In this document: positions 53,633 to 62,014 of the stretch, piece by piece | Numbering within the stretch: position 1 is the first letter of the stretch | How the letters are laid out: each line of letters begins with the position of its first letter | Source: Asinibacterium sp. OR53 | GTDB taxonomy: Bacteria > Bacteroidota > Bacteroidia > Chitinophagales > Chitinophagaceae | Reading direction: 5' to 3' | DNA: 64,000 nt | Assembly (NCBI RefSeq): GCF_000515315.1 | Contig: NZ_KI911562.1 | Coordinates: 558,001-622,000 of the forward strand | Program-made: the position numbers and the translations under genes | Notes under the pieces: generated by a model | Seen by the model: only the letters and a program-made list of their open reading frames with translations | The model's database searches: none | What the model was told of the DNA's origin: nothing

Positions 53633-54934
53633 TCAACGATTCTTCGTTGCTATCGTTTCTATTGCCTGAACCAATCTGTCCAGGTCATCTATCCTCGTAT
53701 ATACATGCGGCGTAACGCGCACGCAACTGATGTTTTCCCACACAATACCAACGGTATGTATTTTATAGCGGTTGAATAAAGCGCTGTCGAGCTCTGCCGG
53801 TGTCATACCCTCAATGCTTACGCCCGTTATAGCGCAGGAATATTCTGGTTTCAAAGATGTATGCAGTTTTACACGCGGAATGGATTTTACCTTTTCAGCC
53901 CAATAATTTTTCAGATAGCGAATGCGTTCTTCTTTCCGTTTGCTCCCGATGGCTGTATGAAAATTGATCGCTTCGCCTATTCCCTGCTCTATCGGAAAGC
54001 TGCGCGTGCCAAGGGTTTCAAATTTGCGAATGTCGTCGCTGTGCGGTTTATCGTTACAGAGTAGCGGCCATATCTTGCCAATTTTGTCCTGTTTGATCCA
54101 TAACATGCCACTGCCAATGGGTGCACTTAAGAATTTGTGCAGACTGGTCCCGAAATAATCGCATTCCAGATCCGGGATCTTGAAATCAAGCAGTCCGAAT
54201 GAATGTGCACCATCCACAATTACTTCCAGGTTGTGCCGGTGCGCCATCTGGCAAATCTTTTTCACGGGCATGATCTGCCCCACCCAATTGATGATATGGG
54301 TAACATGCAATATCCGGGTTTTAGGTGTGATGGCTTTTTCATAAGCGTTTACAATCGCCTCATCATCTTCTATGGGAAAATCAAAACTGATCTGCGTATA
54401 CTGTAATCCGTCGCGCATGGCACGCTGCTTCCAGGCCTGTATCATGTTCGGATAATCCTGTTTGGTACCGATCACTTCATCGCCCGCTTTGAGTTCCAGT
54501 CCATAGATGACTGTATTAAGCGATTCGGTGGCATTCCTGTTCACCGCTATTTCTTCGGGCAGGCAACCGGCCAGTGTTGCCAGCTTTTGGCGCAGCGGCT
54601 CCCTTCCCTGGTCCAGTATCCGCCACATATAATAAGAGGGGCCTTCATTGGACAATCGGTTGAAGCGTTCCACCGCTTCCTGTACCACACGCGGAGCGGG
54701 ACTCACCCCCCCATTATTGAGATTCACCAGGTTGGGATTTACAGTGAAAGATTGTTGTATCACTGACCAGTAGTCTTCATCAGTTGCCACAGTCTCCGGA
54801 CTAAGACCTGCTACCTTTTGTGCAGCCTGCTTCCATTCTGCCGCATGCAACTGGTTAAAAAGGCTATTGGCAGAGAATGCCCCCGCCATCAGGCCAAGCT
54901 GCCCGATGAATTTCCTGCGCTGGTTCATACCCAT
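53633..54934 (-). CDS. class V aminotransferase with Tat-type signal
   Basis: The 433-residue product starts with a twin-arginine signal (N-Q-R-R-K-F-I-G-Q-L-G-L-M-A-G-A). The PLP-binding class V fold follows, with V-D-G-A-H-S-F-G near residue 240 and the PLP lysine in T-S-L-H-K-F-L. It resembles isopenicillin N epimerase-like and selenocysteine lyase-like enzymes. The Tat signal implies that it folds with PLP in the cytoplasm and acts in the periplasm. The substrate is unknown. Confidence 0.88.
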   Translation of the reverse strand: MGMNQRRKFIGQLGLMAGAFSANSLFNQLHAAEWKQAAQKVAGLSPETVATDEDYWSVIQQSFTVNPNLVNLNNGGVSPAPRVVQEAVERFNRLSNEGPSYYMWRILDQGREPLRQKLATLAGCLPEEIAVNRNATESLNTVIYGLELKAGDEVIGTKQDYPNMIQAWKQRAMRDGLQYTQISFDFPIEDDEAIVNAYEKAITPKTRILHVTHIINWVGQIMPVKKICQMAHRHNLEVIVDGAHSFGLLDFKIPDLECDYFGTSLHKFLSAPIGSGMLWIKQDKIGKIWPLLCNDKPHSDDIRKFETLGTRSFPIEQGIGEAINFHTAIGSKRKEERIRYLKNYWAEKVKSIPRVKLHTSLKPEYSCAITGVSIEGMTPAELDSALFNRYKIHTVGIVWENISCVRVTPHVYTRIDDLDRLVQAIETIATKNR

Positions 54935-55064
54935 GAAGTTTAGTGAGAAAGTTAATGATAATTTGTTGTTTTAACCTTTCCGCCTGTAAAACAGGTATGA
55001 ATACTCAATTTGACTACGCCGCCTACTTGTAGTTTTATCAATCGATCCACAAAATCATTCACGC

Positions 55065-55091
55065 GAAATGTTACCGATTTGGTAACATTTC
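55065..55091. promoter_or_regulatory. perfect 11-bp dyad, probable HigA operator
   Basis: GAAATGTTACC (55065-55075) and GGTAACATTTC (55081-55091) are perfect inverted arms around GATTT. The right arm ends one base before the -7 box of higB, so a bound antitoxin would block the promoter. Confidence 0.75.
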
Positions 55092-55092
55092 A

Positions 55093-55100
55093 TATATTTG
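55093..55100 (+). promoter_or_regulatory. -7 box for higBA
   Basis: TATATTTG matches TAnnTTTG and is 12 bases upstream of the higB ATG, immediately after the operator dyad. Confidence 0.55.
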
Positions 55101-55112
55101 CTTCAACTGGTT

Positions 55113-55430
55113 ATGAGAGTTATTGCCGTTAAAACACTCAAAGCTTTTTATTCAAAGTTTCCTGATGCCAAGCAGGGATTATTATCATGGTATGAGGAAG
55201 CAGAGCTAGCCAACTGGGATCATCCCAATGAATTAAAAGCAGTGTATTGCAATGCATCTATTCTGAATAAAAAAAGAGTGATATTCAATATTTGTGGCAA
55301 TAAGTACCGTTTGATTGTTGATGTAGAATATCGTTTAAAGATCGTATTCATTGTGTGGGTGGGTACGCATAAACAATATGATAAAATTGATGCCCAAAAA
55401 ATCGATTATGCTAAAACCAATAAAAAATGA
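55113..55430 (+). CDS. higB: HigB-type mRNA interferase toxin
   Basis: The 105-residue product belongs to the RelE/HigB toxin group that cuts mRNA at the ribosome. Signs are L-K-A-F-Y-S-K-F-P-D-A, N-K-K-R-V-I-F-N-I-C-G-N-K-Y-R-L-I-V and V-F-I-V-W-V-G-T-H-K-Q-Y-D-K-I. Toxin-first order is typical of higBA. The ATG at 55113 follows the promoter by 12 bases. The antitoxin gene overlaps its end by 23 bases. The pair is AT-richer than its surroundings, as is common for mobile toxin-antitoxin modules. Confidence 0.92.
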   Translation: MRVIAVKTLKAFYSKFPDAKQGLLSWYEEAELANWDHPNELKAVYCNASILNKKRVIFNICGNKYRLIVDVEYRLKIVFIVWVGTHKQYDKIDAQKIDYAKTNKK

Positions 55431-55767
55431 AAGACAATATGAAGATGCGCTGGCTCGTACTTACGCACTATTGCAAAAAGAATTGAAAGCCAATTCAAAA
55501 GAGTCAGACGAATTAGAGATATTGTCTATCCTGATCAAATCGTATGAGAATGAACATCATGCGATGCCTACGCCCAACCCATTGGAAGCCATCAAATTCA
55601 GGCTCGAGCAATTGGGCATGTCAGAAGCTCAATTATCTGAAGTATTGGGCTACCGCTCCCGGAAATCAGAAATCCTGTCCGGCAAAAGAAAACTCAGTTT
55701 GGCTATGATACGGAAGCTGAACGAGGCACTTCATATTCCCGCCGAAGTGTTAATACAGGCTTATTAA
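55408..55767 (+). CDS. higA: HigA-type antitoxin, Xre-like regulator
   Basis: The 119-residue product has an N-terminal helical toxin-binding region (R-Q-Y-E-D-A-L-A-R-T-Y-A-L-L-Q-K) and a C-terminal Xre helix-turn-helix (M-S-E-A-Q-L-S-E-V-L-G-Y-R-S-R-K-S-E-I-L-S-G). This matches HigA antitoxins that neutralise the toxin and repress the operon. The start at 55408 is preferred; other ATGs further upstream lie deeper in the toxin gene. Confidence 0.9.
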   Translation: MLKPIKNERQYEDALARTYALLQKELKANSKESDELEILSILIKSYENEHHAMPTPNPLEAIKFRLEQLGMSEAQLSEVLGYRSRKSEILSGKRKLSLAMIRKLNEALHIPAEVLIQAY

Positions 55768-55790
55768 ACGCCCATAACCTGGTTTGTGTG

Positions 55791-55798
55791 TATCTTTG
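55791..55798 (+). promoter_or_regulatory. -7 box for the small CxxC gene
   Basis: TATCTTTG matches TAnnTTTG and is 18 bases before the ATG at 55817. Confidence 0.5.
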
Positions 55799-55816
55799 CA
55801 TCAGAATACAGTTGTT

Positions 55817-56044
55817 ATGAAAACGAAGGGATGGGTACTGGCGGTATGTTTGGTATTGTTGCTGTTGAATGCAGGATATTTACAGGCGCAGTGTTCCATT
55901 TGTACCAAAACCGCTTCTCAAATGGGCGAAGGTCCGGCCAAAGCCCTCAATTCTGCCATTATTTATTTAGCAGCAGCCCCGCTGCTCATCATGGGTTATA
56001 TAGGCATGCGCTGGTGGAAGAACGAGAAAAATATGCATAAATAA
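55817..56044 (+). CDS. small CxxC membrane protein
   Basis: The 75-residue product has a signal or membrane helix (V-L-A-V-C-L-V-L-L-L-L-N-A-G), then C-S-I-C-T-K-T-A-S-Q-M-G-E-G and a second membrane helix ending in R-W-W-K-N-E-K. The CxxC just after the first helix would lie on the extracytoplasmic side, suitable for metal or thiol chemistry. I recall similar small proteins in Bacteroidota but no characterised function. Its own promoter makes it monocistronic, as the next gene is on the other strand. Confidence 0.75.
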   Translation: MKTKGWVLAVCLVLLLLNAGYLQAQCSICTKTASQMGEGPAKALNSAIIYLAAAPLLIMGYIGMRWWKNEKNMHK

Positions 56045-56065
56045 TGCATGGTCACTGACCGGCTT

Positions 56066-57118
56066 TTAATACAATCCGCGGTAGATATCTATATACTTTC
56101 GAGCCGTATTTTGCCAGTTGAAAGAATAGGCCCTTGCTTTCAGTCTTTCTACCAGGTCCATATCTGTTGAATAAACAGTCATCCCCCTTTGCAGGACTTC
56201 CCGCATATTCTCCGGATCAAAATCATTGAAATAAAAAGCATCTTCTCCTCCTATCTCGGGTAAAGAAGTCTGTGTTGATAAAAACACCGGCTTGCCAAAC
56301 GCCATGGCTTCTATCACCGGTAAGCCGAATCCTTCTGCCAGTGATGGAAATACAAATGCTTCACAATGCTGGTAATACCAATATTTTTCTGCTTCTGTTA
56401 CCGGCCCTGTAAAATGTACCCTGCTTAGTACACCAGCCTTCTGCGCAGCTGCTATAATCTCCTTTTTATATGCTTCATTCTGCACAATGCCCGCAATAAC
56501 TAAATGGTTGTTGTTATTCACCAGCAGCGCCGGCAATACATGAAAATTCTTTTTTACCACAATTGTTCCTATGGTAAACAAAAACGGGCTGCCAGGTTGC
56601 ACAAGTGGGGCAGCAGGCAAAATATCCGCATTGATATTGCATCCGTTATAAATAACCGTTGCCGGTTTGTTATTCAATCGAACATGAGCATACAAATCAT
56701 CCAGCACAAATTGCGAAATGGCTGCAATATGATCTGCCCGGTCTATTTTATGCTGCAACGCTTGCAGGTAAGTTTTCCTTTTTGCAGCAGATTTAAAGTC
56801 TCCTTTTAAAAAATTCAAATCATGTACCGTTAATACAATAGGTATCTTCCTGTTAGCAGGAAAATATTGACTGCCTTGGTGCGTTGCATGCCACACATTG
56901 TATCTGCCGGTAGCGGGCAATATCCATTTATGCACAGCATGCTGGTATATATATTGCGCGTGACTGCCAAAAACAGGCCCGCATTTACGAGGCATGAAAA
57001 AAGAAATCGCTTCCTCCACAGTTTCTTTCAGCAACGAGCGACCCAATTGCAAACAGAAATGGTATAACCCCGTATGAGGGTATTTCATTCTTTCGCAATC
57101 GAGTATGATCTTATGCAT
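56066..57118 (-). CDS. GT4-type glycosyltransferase
   Basis: The 350-residue product is a GT-B fold glycosyltransferase of family 4. The C-terminal half has V-F-P-S-L-A-E-G-F-G-L-P-V-I-E-A-M-A-F-G-K-P-V, with the nucleotide-sugar binding glutamates. The N-terminal domain carries H-D-L-N-F-L-K. It probably adds a sugar to a lipopolysaccharide or exopolysaccharide. The ATG at 57118 is chosen over an upstream start that would overlap the neighbour. It is 14 bases after the next glycosyltransferase gene in transcription order. Confidence 0.9.
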   Translation of the reverse strand: MHKIILDCERMKYPHTGLYHFCLQLGRSLLKETVEEAISFFMPRKCGPVFGSHAQYIYQHAVHKWILPATGRYNVWHATHQGSQYFPANRKIPIVLTVHDLNFLKGDFKSAAKRKTYLQALQHKIDRADHIAAISQFVLDDLYAHVRLNNKPATVIYNGCNINADILPAAPLVQPGSPFLFTIGTIVVKKNFHVLPALLVNNNNHLVIAGIVQNEAYKKEIIAAAQKAGVLSRVHFTGPVTEAEKYWYYQHCEAFVFPSLAEGFGLPVIEAMAFGKPVFLSTQTSLPEIGGEDAFYFNDFDPENMREVLQRGMTVYSTDMDLVERLKARAYSFNWQNTARKYIDIYRGLY

Positions 57119-57132
57119 GGGTCGGGTGTAAA

Positions 57133-58083
57133 TTATTTGATCTTGTAAAACATTTTCAGGCAAAACAGCCATCGCCTGAGTTGGTTTCGCCGTTTATACG
57201 CCAGTATCCTGCGATTGTATCGAAAAAATAAGATCATTCTTTTGAAATTGTTCATCAACGAAAAATCCTGATACGACTGCATCACATCAGCCAGCATCTT
57301 TTTTTCATTCACCAGCGACTCGGGACATTTCTCATACTGCAATCGCATCCGTTCCCTGATTTGCGCCAGTTCTGTTTCTTTACCAGGCTTTTTCTTTTTC
57401 GCCGGCACCGGCTCTCCTTCCGCCTTCACTTTTGCTGCACCAAACACATTGGCATTGTGCTGCCGGTATTGTACCAGCACCTTATCTACGAATTTGATTT
57501 TGCCTGTCAATGTAGCCACAAACCCAAGCCAATGATCGTGCGGTATCATAGGTGCCAATGGAACCGACGCTCTTACCAGGCTTCTCCTGATGATCATCGC
57601 ATGTCCCGGCGCCGAATTGCCCACCAGAAAACTCAGGCAATCATCAAAATCGCCCAACCTTTTAATATCCGATAATTTTTTCCCTGTCAGGTTGCCATTA
57701 TAATCGATCAGTTCGGAATTGCAGTATACAACCGGGTGATCGCCTATTTCCTGCATCAGCAGGCTCAGCTTTTGCTTATCCCAAATATCATCCTGATCAC
57801 TGAGCGCCAGGAAATCACCGGCCGCCAACAGCATGCCTTTTTCAAAATTGCGTACATAGCCGATGTTCTGTTCGTTGAAGAACAACCTGATATTGTTGAA
57901 CCGTTCTGCATATTGCTTCAGCAGGTTCGCCGTACCATCTGTTGATCCATCATCTACGATGATCAATTCCAGGTTAGGATAAGTTTGTTCCAGGATGCTG
58001 TTGAGTTGTGCACCTATGAATCGTTCTCCATTATAAGTGGCCATCACTACCGATATCAATGGTAATTCTGCTGCAGGATTCAT
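57133..58083 (-). CDS. GT2-type glycosyltransferase
   Basis: The 316-residue product has a GT-A fold: S-V-V-M-A-T-Y-N-G-E-R-F-I, I-I-V-D-D-G-S-T-D-G-T and the D-Q-D-D metal region. It lacks a membrane anchor, so it acts at the cytoplasmic face. It resembles rhamnosyl- or galactosyl-transferases that add sugars to surface polysaccharide, but the sugar cannot be read. It lies seven bases downstream of meaB in transcription order. Confidence 0.92.
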   Translation of the reverse strand: MNPAAELPLISVVMATYNGERFIGAQLNSILEQTYPNLELIIVDDGSTDGTANLLKQYAERFNNIRLFFNEQNIGYVRNFEKGMLLAAGDFLALSDQDDIWDKQKLSLLMQEIGDHPVVYCNSELIDYNGNLTGKKLSDIKRLGDFDDCLSFLVGNSAPGHAMIIRRSLVRASVPLAPMIPHDHWLGFVATLTGKIKFVDKVLVQYRQHNANVFGAAKVKAEGEPVPAKKKKPGKETELAQIRERMRLQYEKCPESLVNEKKMLADVMQSYQDFSLMNNFKRMILFFRYNRRILAYKRRNQLRRWLFCLKMFYKIK

Positions 58084-58090
58084 GTACTAT

Positions 58091-58990
58091 TTACAGGTAT
58101 TGCTGAACGAAAGTAAATAAATTAAACCCAGGTTCTTCCAAAGCCCTCGTAATCGATCGCTTCATTTCTTCTTTGTCAATGGATGCCATTCTGTGTTTTT
58201 GGATGAGCCGGTAAGCCCTTTCAGTAAATAACCACGATTTTCTTTCCAGTAAACGTGCTGTATGTTGATGCGCCACGATGGCTTCCATCAGGGTATCTAT
58301 ACCTTCTTTCTGCGAAGCGATTGTTTTGATCACAGGCACCTGCCATGCGCGCTGCTGAAATGCAGGCGCCAGCATTTGTTTCAGGTTTTTCACAAACAGA
58401 TCGGCATCCGGCCTGTCGCTTTTATTTACCACAAATACATCTGCAATTTCCATAAGTCCTGCTTTCATAGTCTGTACTTCATCTCCCGCCTCAGGCACCA
58501 CTACTACTACTGTTGTATCGGCCAGTCCCGCTACTTCAATCTCGCTTTGCCCAACGCCCACAGTTTCAACAATGATCTCATCAAACCCCGCGGCCTGCAT
58601 CAATGCAGTGATCTCGATCATTTGCGGATGCAAACCACCCAGTGCCCCCCTTGAAGCAAGCGAACGGATAAAAACATGCGGGTGCTGGTACCATTCACTC
58701 ATGCGAATCCTGTCGCCCAACAATGCACCCAGGTTAAAGGGGGAAGATGGATCAACGCAAAGCACACCCACTTTTTTCCCTTGCGCCACCCAGGCGCCGA
58801 TAAGGGCATCTACCAGCGTACTTTTCCCGGCCCCGGGAGGGCCTGTAATACCTGTTATGGCAGTTTTTCCGGAAGGCAACCGGCTCAGGAACGTCTCGTA
58901 ACCACTCACCGCATTTTCCACCAGGGAAATACTTCTGGCAAGTGCTTTAAAGTCGCCCTGGCCTACCCCTTTTATAAACTGCTCCCACAT
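58091..58990 (-). CDS. meaB: MeaB, methylmalonyl-CoA mutase-associated GTPase
   Basis: The 299-residue product is a G3E-family P-loop GTPase: G-I-T-G-P-P-G-A-G-K-S-T-L-V at about 47-60, then E-T-V-G-V-G-Q-S-E and V-V-N-K-S-D-R. MeaB guards methylmalonyl-CoA mutase and its adenosylcobalamin cofactor during loading and turnover. No mutase gene is in the window. It is flanked by glycosyltransferase genes on the same strand, an unusual context. Its older name is ArgK. Confidence 0.93.
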   Translation of the reverse strand: MWEQFIKGVGQGDFKALARSISLVENAVSGYETFLSRLPSGKTAITGITGPPGAGKSTLVDALIGAWVAQGKKVGVLCVDPSSPFNLGALLGDRIRMSEWYQHPHVFIRSLASRGALGGLHPQMIEITALMQAAGFDEIIVETVGVGQSEIEVAGLADTTVVVVVPEAGDEVQTMKAGLMEIADVFVVNKSDRPDADLFVKNLKQMLAPAFQQRAWQVPVIKTIASQKEGIDTLMEAIVAHQHTARLLERKSWLFTERAYRLIQKHRMASIDKEEMKRSITRALEEPGFNLFTFVQQYL

Positions 58991-59009
58991 AGTTCTAAAT
59001 ATAGACCTA

Positions 59010-59882
59010 TTATTTCAACAACCGGTAATTCCTGAAATCAAACAGCCTGATGCCGGTGATTCGTTCAAAATAATAAAGGAACCTGTCTTTCAATGAAAAT
59101 TGCTTCCTGGTAATATCCAGTTCTACCTGCCAGTTCTTGCGCGCGATCCTGTCTTTCATCACCGCCGGATGGGTATCCGAAAAGCGTTGTAACGAATCGA
59201 ATTCATTGAAATCATAAAAGTCAGGGCTCGTAATCACCGATCGTATGTTGGCATTGCTATCCCAATACTGGCTGATCTCTTTTTGCTTCTTCATCATTTG
59301 CTCAGGACTCTTTACCCAGCCATAGTGATAGATATAAGCATCTGCCGGTTTCACCCACAATTTCCTTTCACCTACGCGAAACCCCTGCGCATCTTTATAT
59401 GCGGCGATCTTTTTATCATTCCGGATGATACGTACTTCGTGATCGTACCATTTACGGCTATCGCCCACATAATCATAGGTTCCATAAAAATGGAGGTATT
59501 TGAAGAGCAATCCTTCTACTTTTTTATCATCTTTATATCGTATACAGGCTTCTTTAATAGCGGGATGATATTTTTCATGCACTACTTCATCGCCCTGGAT
59601 ATAAAAAGCCCAATCACTTTCGGGATCAATCAATTGAAAAGCCTTGTTAGTTTCAACCGCCAGTACCGACCCGCCACTGCGCAATCCGGAATCCCAGACC
59701 GACCGGTGTATGCGGATCTTGGGGTCGTTGATCGACTGCATCAGTCCCAATGTATCATCGGAAGAATCTCCTACCAATACGATCATTTCATCCACTACCG
59801 GCAGAATAGAGCGAATCGCTTCTACAATGGGATAGTCATTCATCACAGCATTGCGAATGATCGTAAAACCTGAAATTTTCAT
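59010..59882 (-). CDS. GT2-like glycosyltransferase
   Basis: The 290-residue product begins like a GT-A transferase (I-S-G-F-T-I-I-R-N-A) with V-D-E-M-I-V-L-V-G-D-S-S-D-D-T and the acid region Y-I-Q-G-D-E-V-V near residue 95. It is the first gene of a four-gene minus-strand run with meaB and two other glycosyltransferases. The acceptor and sugar are unknown. It lies 59 bases from the divergent coaX gene. Confidence 0.82.
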   Translation of the reverse strand: MKISGFTIIRNAVMNDYPIVEAIRSILPVVDEMIVLVGDSSDDTLGLMQSINDPKIRIHRSVWDSGLRSGGSVLAVETNKAFQLIDPESDWAFYIQGDEVVHEKYHPAIKEACIRYKDDKKVEGLLFKYLHFYGTYDYVGDSRKWYDHEVRIIRNDKKIAAYKDAQGFRVGERKLWVKPADAYIYHYGWVKSPEQMMKKQKEISQYWDSNANIRSVITSPDFYDFNEFDSLQRFSDTHPAVMKDRIARKNWQVELDITRKQFSLKDRFLYYFERITGIRLFDFRNYRLLK

Positions 59883-59913
59883 AATCCAAAATTGTCACGG
59901 CAAAGAAAGGCTT

Positions 59914-59921
59914 TAATTTTG
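59914..59921 (+). promoter_or_regulatory. -7 box for coaX
   Basis: TAATTTTG with TTG 19 bases upstream (59892-59894) fits the phylum consensus; coaX starts 19 bases downstream. Confidence 0.6.
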
Positions 59922-59940
59922 ACCTGTAACATACTCGCTT

Positions 59941-60711
59941 ATGCCAACAACCCTCTGCTTCGATTTTGGAAATACCCGCCTCAAATCTGCCGTATTTGAA
60001 AACGATGTGATCAAAGAAGTGGTTGTATTGGAAAACGATACCCCCGATGCCATTCGCCCGCTGGTAGAAAAATACAAACCTTCCCGATCGATCCTTTCTT
60101 CTGTGATCAGGCATAACGTTGAAACGGAAACTTTCCTGGCAGCACATACACAATTTCACAAGCTCGGCCACCATAGTCAATTACCCTTCACCTCACCGGT
60201 AGGCAAGCCCGAGACCATTGGGGCCGACAGACTGGCCATTTGTGCAGCGGCTGTTAAGCTGTTCCCGCACCAGCACAACCTGGCCATCGGGTTGGGCTCC
60301 TGCATCACCTATAATTATATCAGTCCTGTTCATGAATTCCTGGGGGGCAGTATCTCTCCCGGCCTCAATATGCGTTTCAGGGCCATGCACGAACAAACCG
60401 CCCTGCTGCCCCTGGTGAGCCCTGAAAACAGGTTCCCGCTGATAGGTTATGATACCAAAACCAATATTTTGAGCGGTGTGATACTGGGAATGGCCAAAGA
60501 AATAGATGGAATAATTGATGCTTATGCATTGAAATACAGCAACTTTAACGTGCTGTTAACCGGGGGGGATATGGGTTTTTTTGTCTCACATCTAAAAAAC
60601 AGGATATTTGCCGACCCTTATTTAATCTTTAAAGGCCTCTATGCGATCAGTGAGTACAACAGTGGCCAGGCTTTGCCTGGCTCTATTAGTAACCGGAACC
60701 ACCCTGCTTAG
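59941..60711 (+). CDS. coaX: type III pantothenate kinase
   Basis: CoaX (256 residues) phosphorylates pantothenate in the first step of coenzyme A synthesis. The family blocks are D-F-G-N-T-R-L-K at the start, G-A-D-R-L-A-I-C-A-A near residue 98, and G-G-S-I-S-P-G-L-N-M-R. Its 3' end overlaps the start of the next gene by 71 bases in a different frame, so it is likely to be translationally coupled. Confidence 0.94.
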   Translation: MPTTLCFDFGNTRLKSAVFENDVIKEVVVLENDTPDAIRPLVEKYKPSRSILSSVIRHNVETETFLAAHTQFHKLGHHSQLPFTSPVGKPETIGADRLAICAAAVKLFPHQHNLAIGLGSCITYNYISPVHEFLGGSISPGLNMRFRAMHEQTALLPLVSPENRFPLIGYDTKTNILSGVILGMAKEIDGIIDAYALKYSNFNVLLTGGDMGFFVSHLKNRIFADPYLIFKGLYAISEYNSGQALPGSISNRNHPA

Positions 60712-62014
60712 TGCTGTTGCACAAGAGAATTCTCCCTTTGCACGTTACGGACTTGGTAATATTTATAGCGGATCCAATGTGGTGAGCCGCTCCATGGGTG
60801 GACTGGGTGTTGCCTATGCAGATGGCCTGAACAATAATGTGGGGCAATCCGTCAACTTCAGCAACCCCGCTACTTACGGGAACCTGTACATGACTTCTTT
60901 TGACCTGGGGCTGATGATCGATTCCCGCACGTTGCGCAGCAATAATCCTTCGGGCCATTTCCAGTCGAACTATTTCATCCCTACTTATGTGGTGGTGGGA
61001 ATGCCCCTGAACCGTAAAAAAGGATGGGGACTGGCTTTTGGCCTACGGCCTGTTACCAGAATCAGCTATTCTGTACACACTTTTGAACAGATCGGTACCG
61101 ACAGCCTGGCCAATGTGTATGAAGGCTCGGGTGGGTTGAACCAGCTCTTTGTGGGATTGGGGAAAAAATGGAAATCGCTCAATATCGGTTTCAATGCAGG
61201 CTATCATTTCGGAAACAAGGATATTTCTACTAAAAAAGCTTTCGTGAACGACACGGTTTTCCATTACCAGTCGAAATCCTTTGCCAATACGCATTTCAAC
61301 GGCCTCTTCTTTGATGCAGGCATGCAGTATGAGATAAAACTCAGCAAGAAAGAATTTAAAGAAAAAAAATCGACCGATCAATACGCGCTCCGTTTGGGGG
61401 CCACTGCCAGCCTGAAGCAGCAATTATCTGCCTCGCAGGATGTCGGCCGCCAGACCTATACGCAAACTTCCAATGGTGAAGTGACCATCGACAGCATCTA
61501 TGAAATAAAAAATACCAAAGGCAAAATAACCCTGCCATTCAGTTATGCAGGCGGTATCACTTTTCATAAAACCACTACAGGTGTAAGAGGTGCATTCGAA
61601 ATGTGGTCGATCGGTGCGGAATATGCTGTTACACAATGGACCCAATACCGTTTTTATGGACAACCCGATCCACTGGTGAATAGCTGGCAGATGAAAGTGG
61701 GTGGCCAATTCTGTCCGAATCCCATCAACGGAAAAAACTACTGGAGCAATGTCAATTACCGTGCAGGGGTTTACTACGGCAAGGATTACGTGAACCCCGA
61801 TGGCAATGGGTTGAAACAATTCGGTGTCTCCCTTGGCGCGGGCCTGCCGGTAAAAAAATGGCGCTCTTACGACTACCAGTTCACGACAATCAACACTGCC
61901 TTCGAGTTTGGCAAACGCGGGTCCAGTGTTAACAATATCACAGAAAATTATTTTCAGTTATCTTTCGGACTTAGTTTGAGCGACATTTGGTTCCAGAAAC
62001 GCAAGTATGATTAA
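60641..62014 (+). CDS. outer-membrane beta-barrel protein downstream of coaX
   Basis: The 457-residue product has a signal peptide ending near A-V-A-Q and the sequence S-P-F-A-R-Y-G-L-G-N-I-Y-S-G, typical of a Bacteroidota FadL-like barrel family. It continues with aromatic-rich strands and ends S-D-I-W-F-Q-K-R-K-Y-D. The start lies inside coaX, but the signal peptide only fits this ATG. It is followed by lptC with an eight-base overlap. The coaX-barrel-lptC order is conserved in Bacteroidota in my memory; function may be tied to envelope assembly. Confidence 0.85.
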   Translation: MRSVSTTVARLCLALLVTGTTLLSAVAQENSPFARYGLGNIYSGSNVVSRSMGGLGVAYADGLNNNVGQSVNFSNPATYGNLYMTSFDLGLMIDSRTLRSNNPSGHFQSNYFIPTYVVVGMPLNRKKGWGLAFGLRPVTRISYSVHTFEQIGTDSLANVYEGSGGLNQLFVGLGKKWKSLNIGFNAGYHFGNKDISTKKAFVNDTVFHYQSKSFANTHFNGLFFDAGMQYEIKLSKKEFKEKKSTDQYALRLGATASLKQQLSASQDVGRQTYTQTSNGEVTIDSIYEIKNTKGKITLPFSYAGGITFHKTTTGVRGAFEMWSIGAEYAVTQWTQYRFYGQPDPLVNSWQMKVGGQFCPNPINGKNYWSNVNYRAGVYYGKDYVNPDGNGLKQFGVSLGAGLPVKKWRSYDYQFTTINTAFEFGKRGSSVNNITENYFQLSFGLSLSDIWFQKRKYD

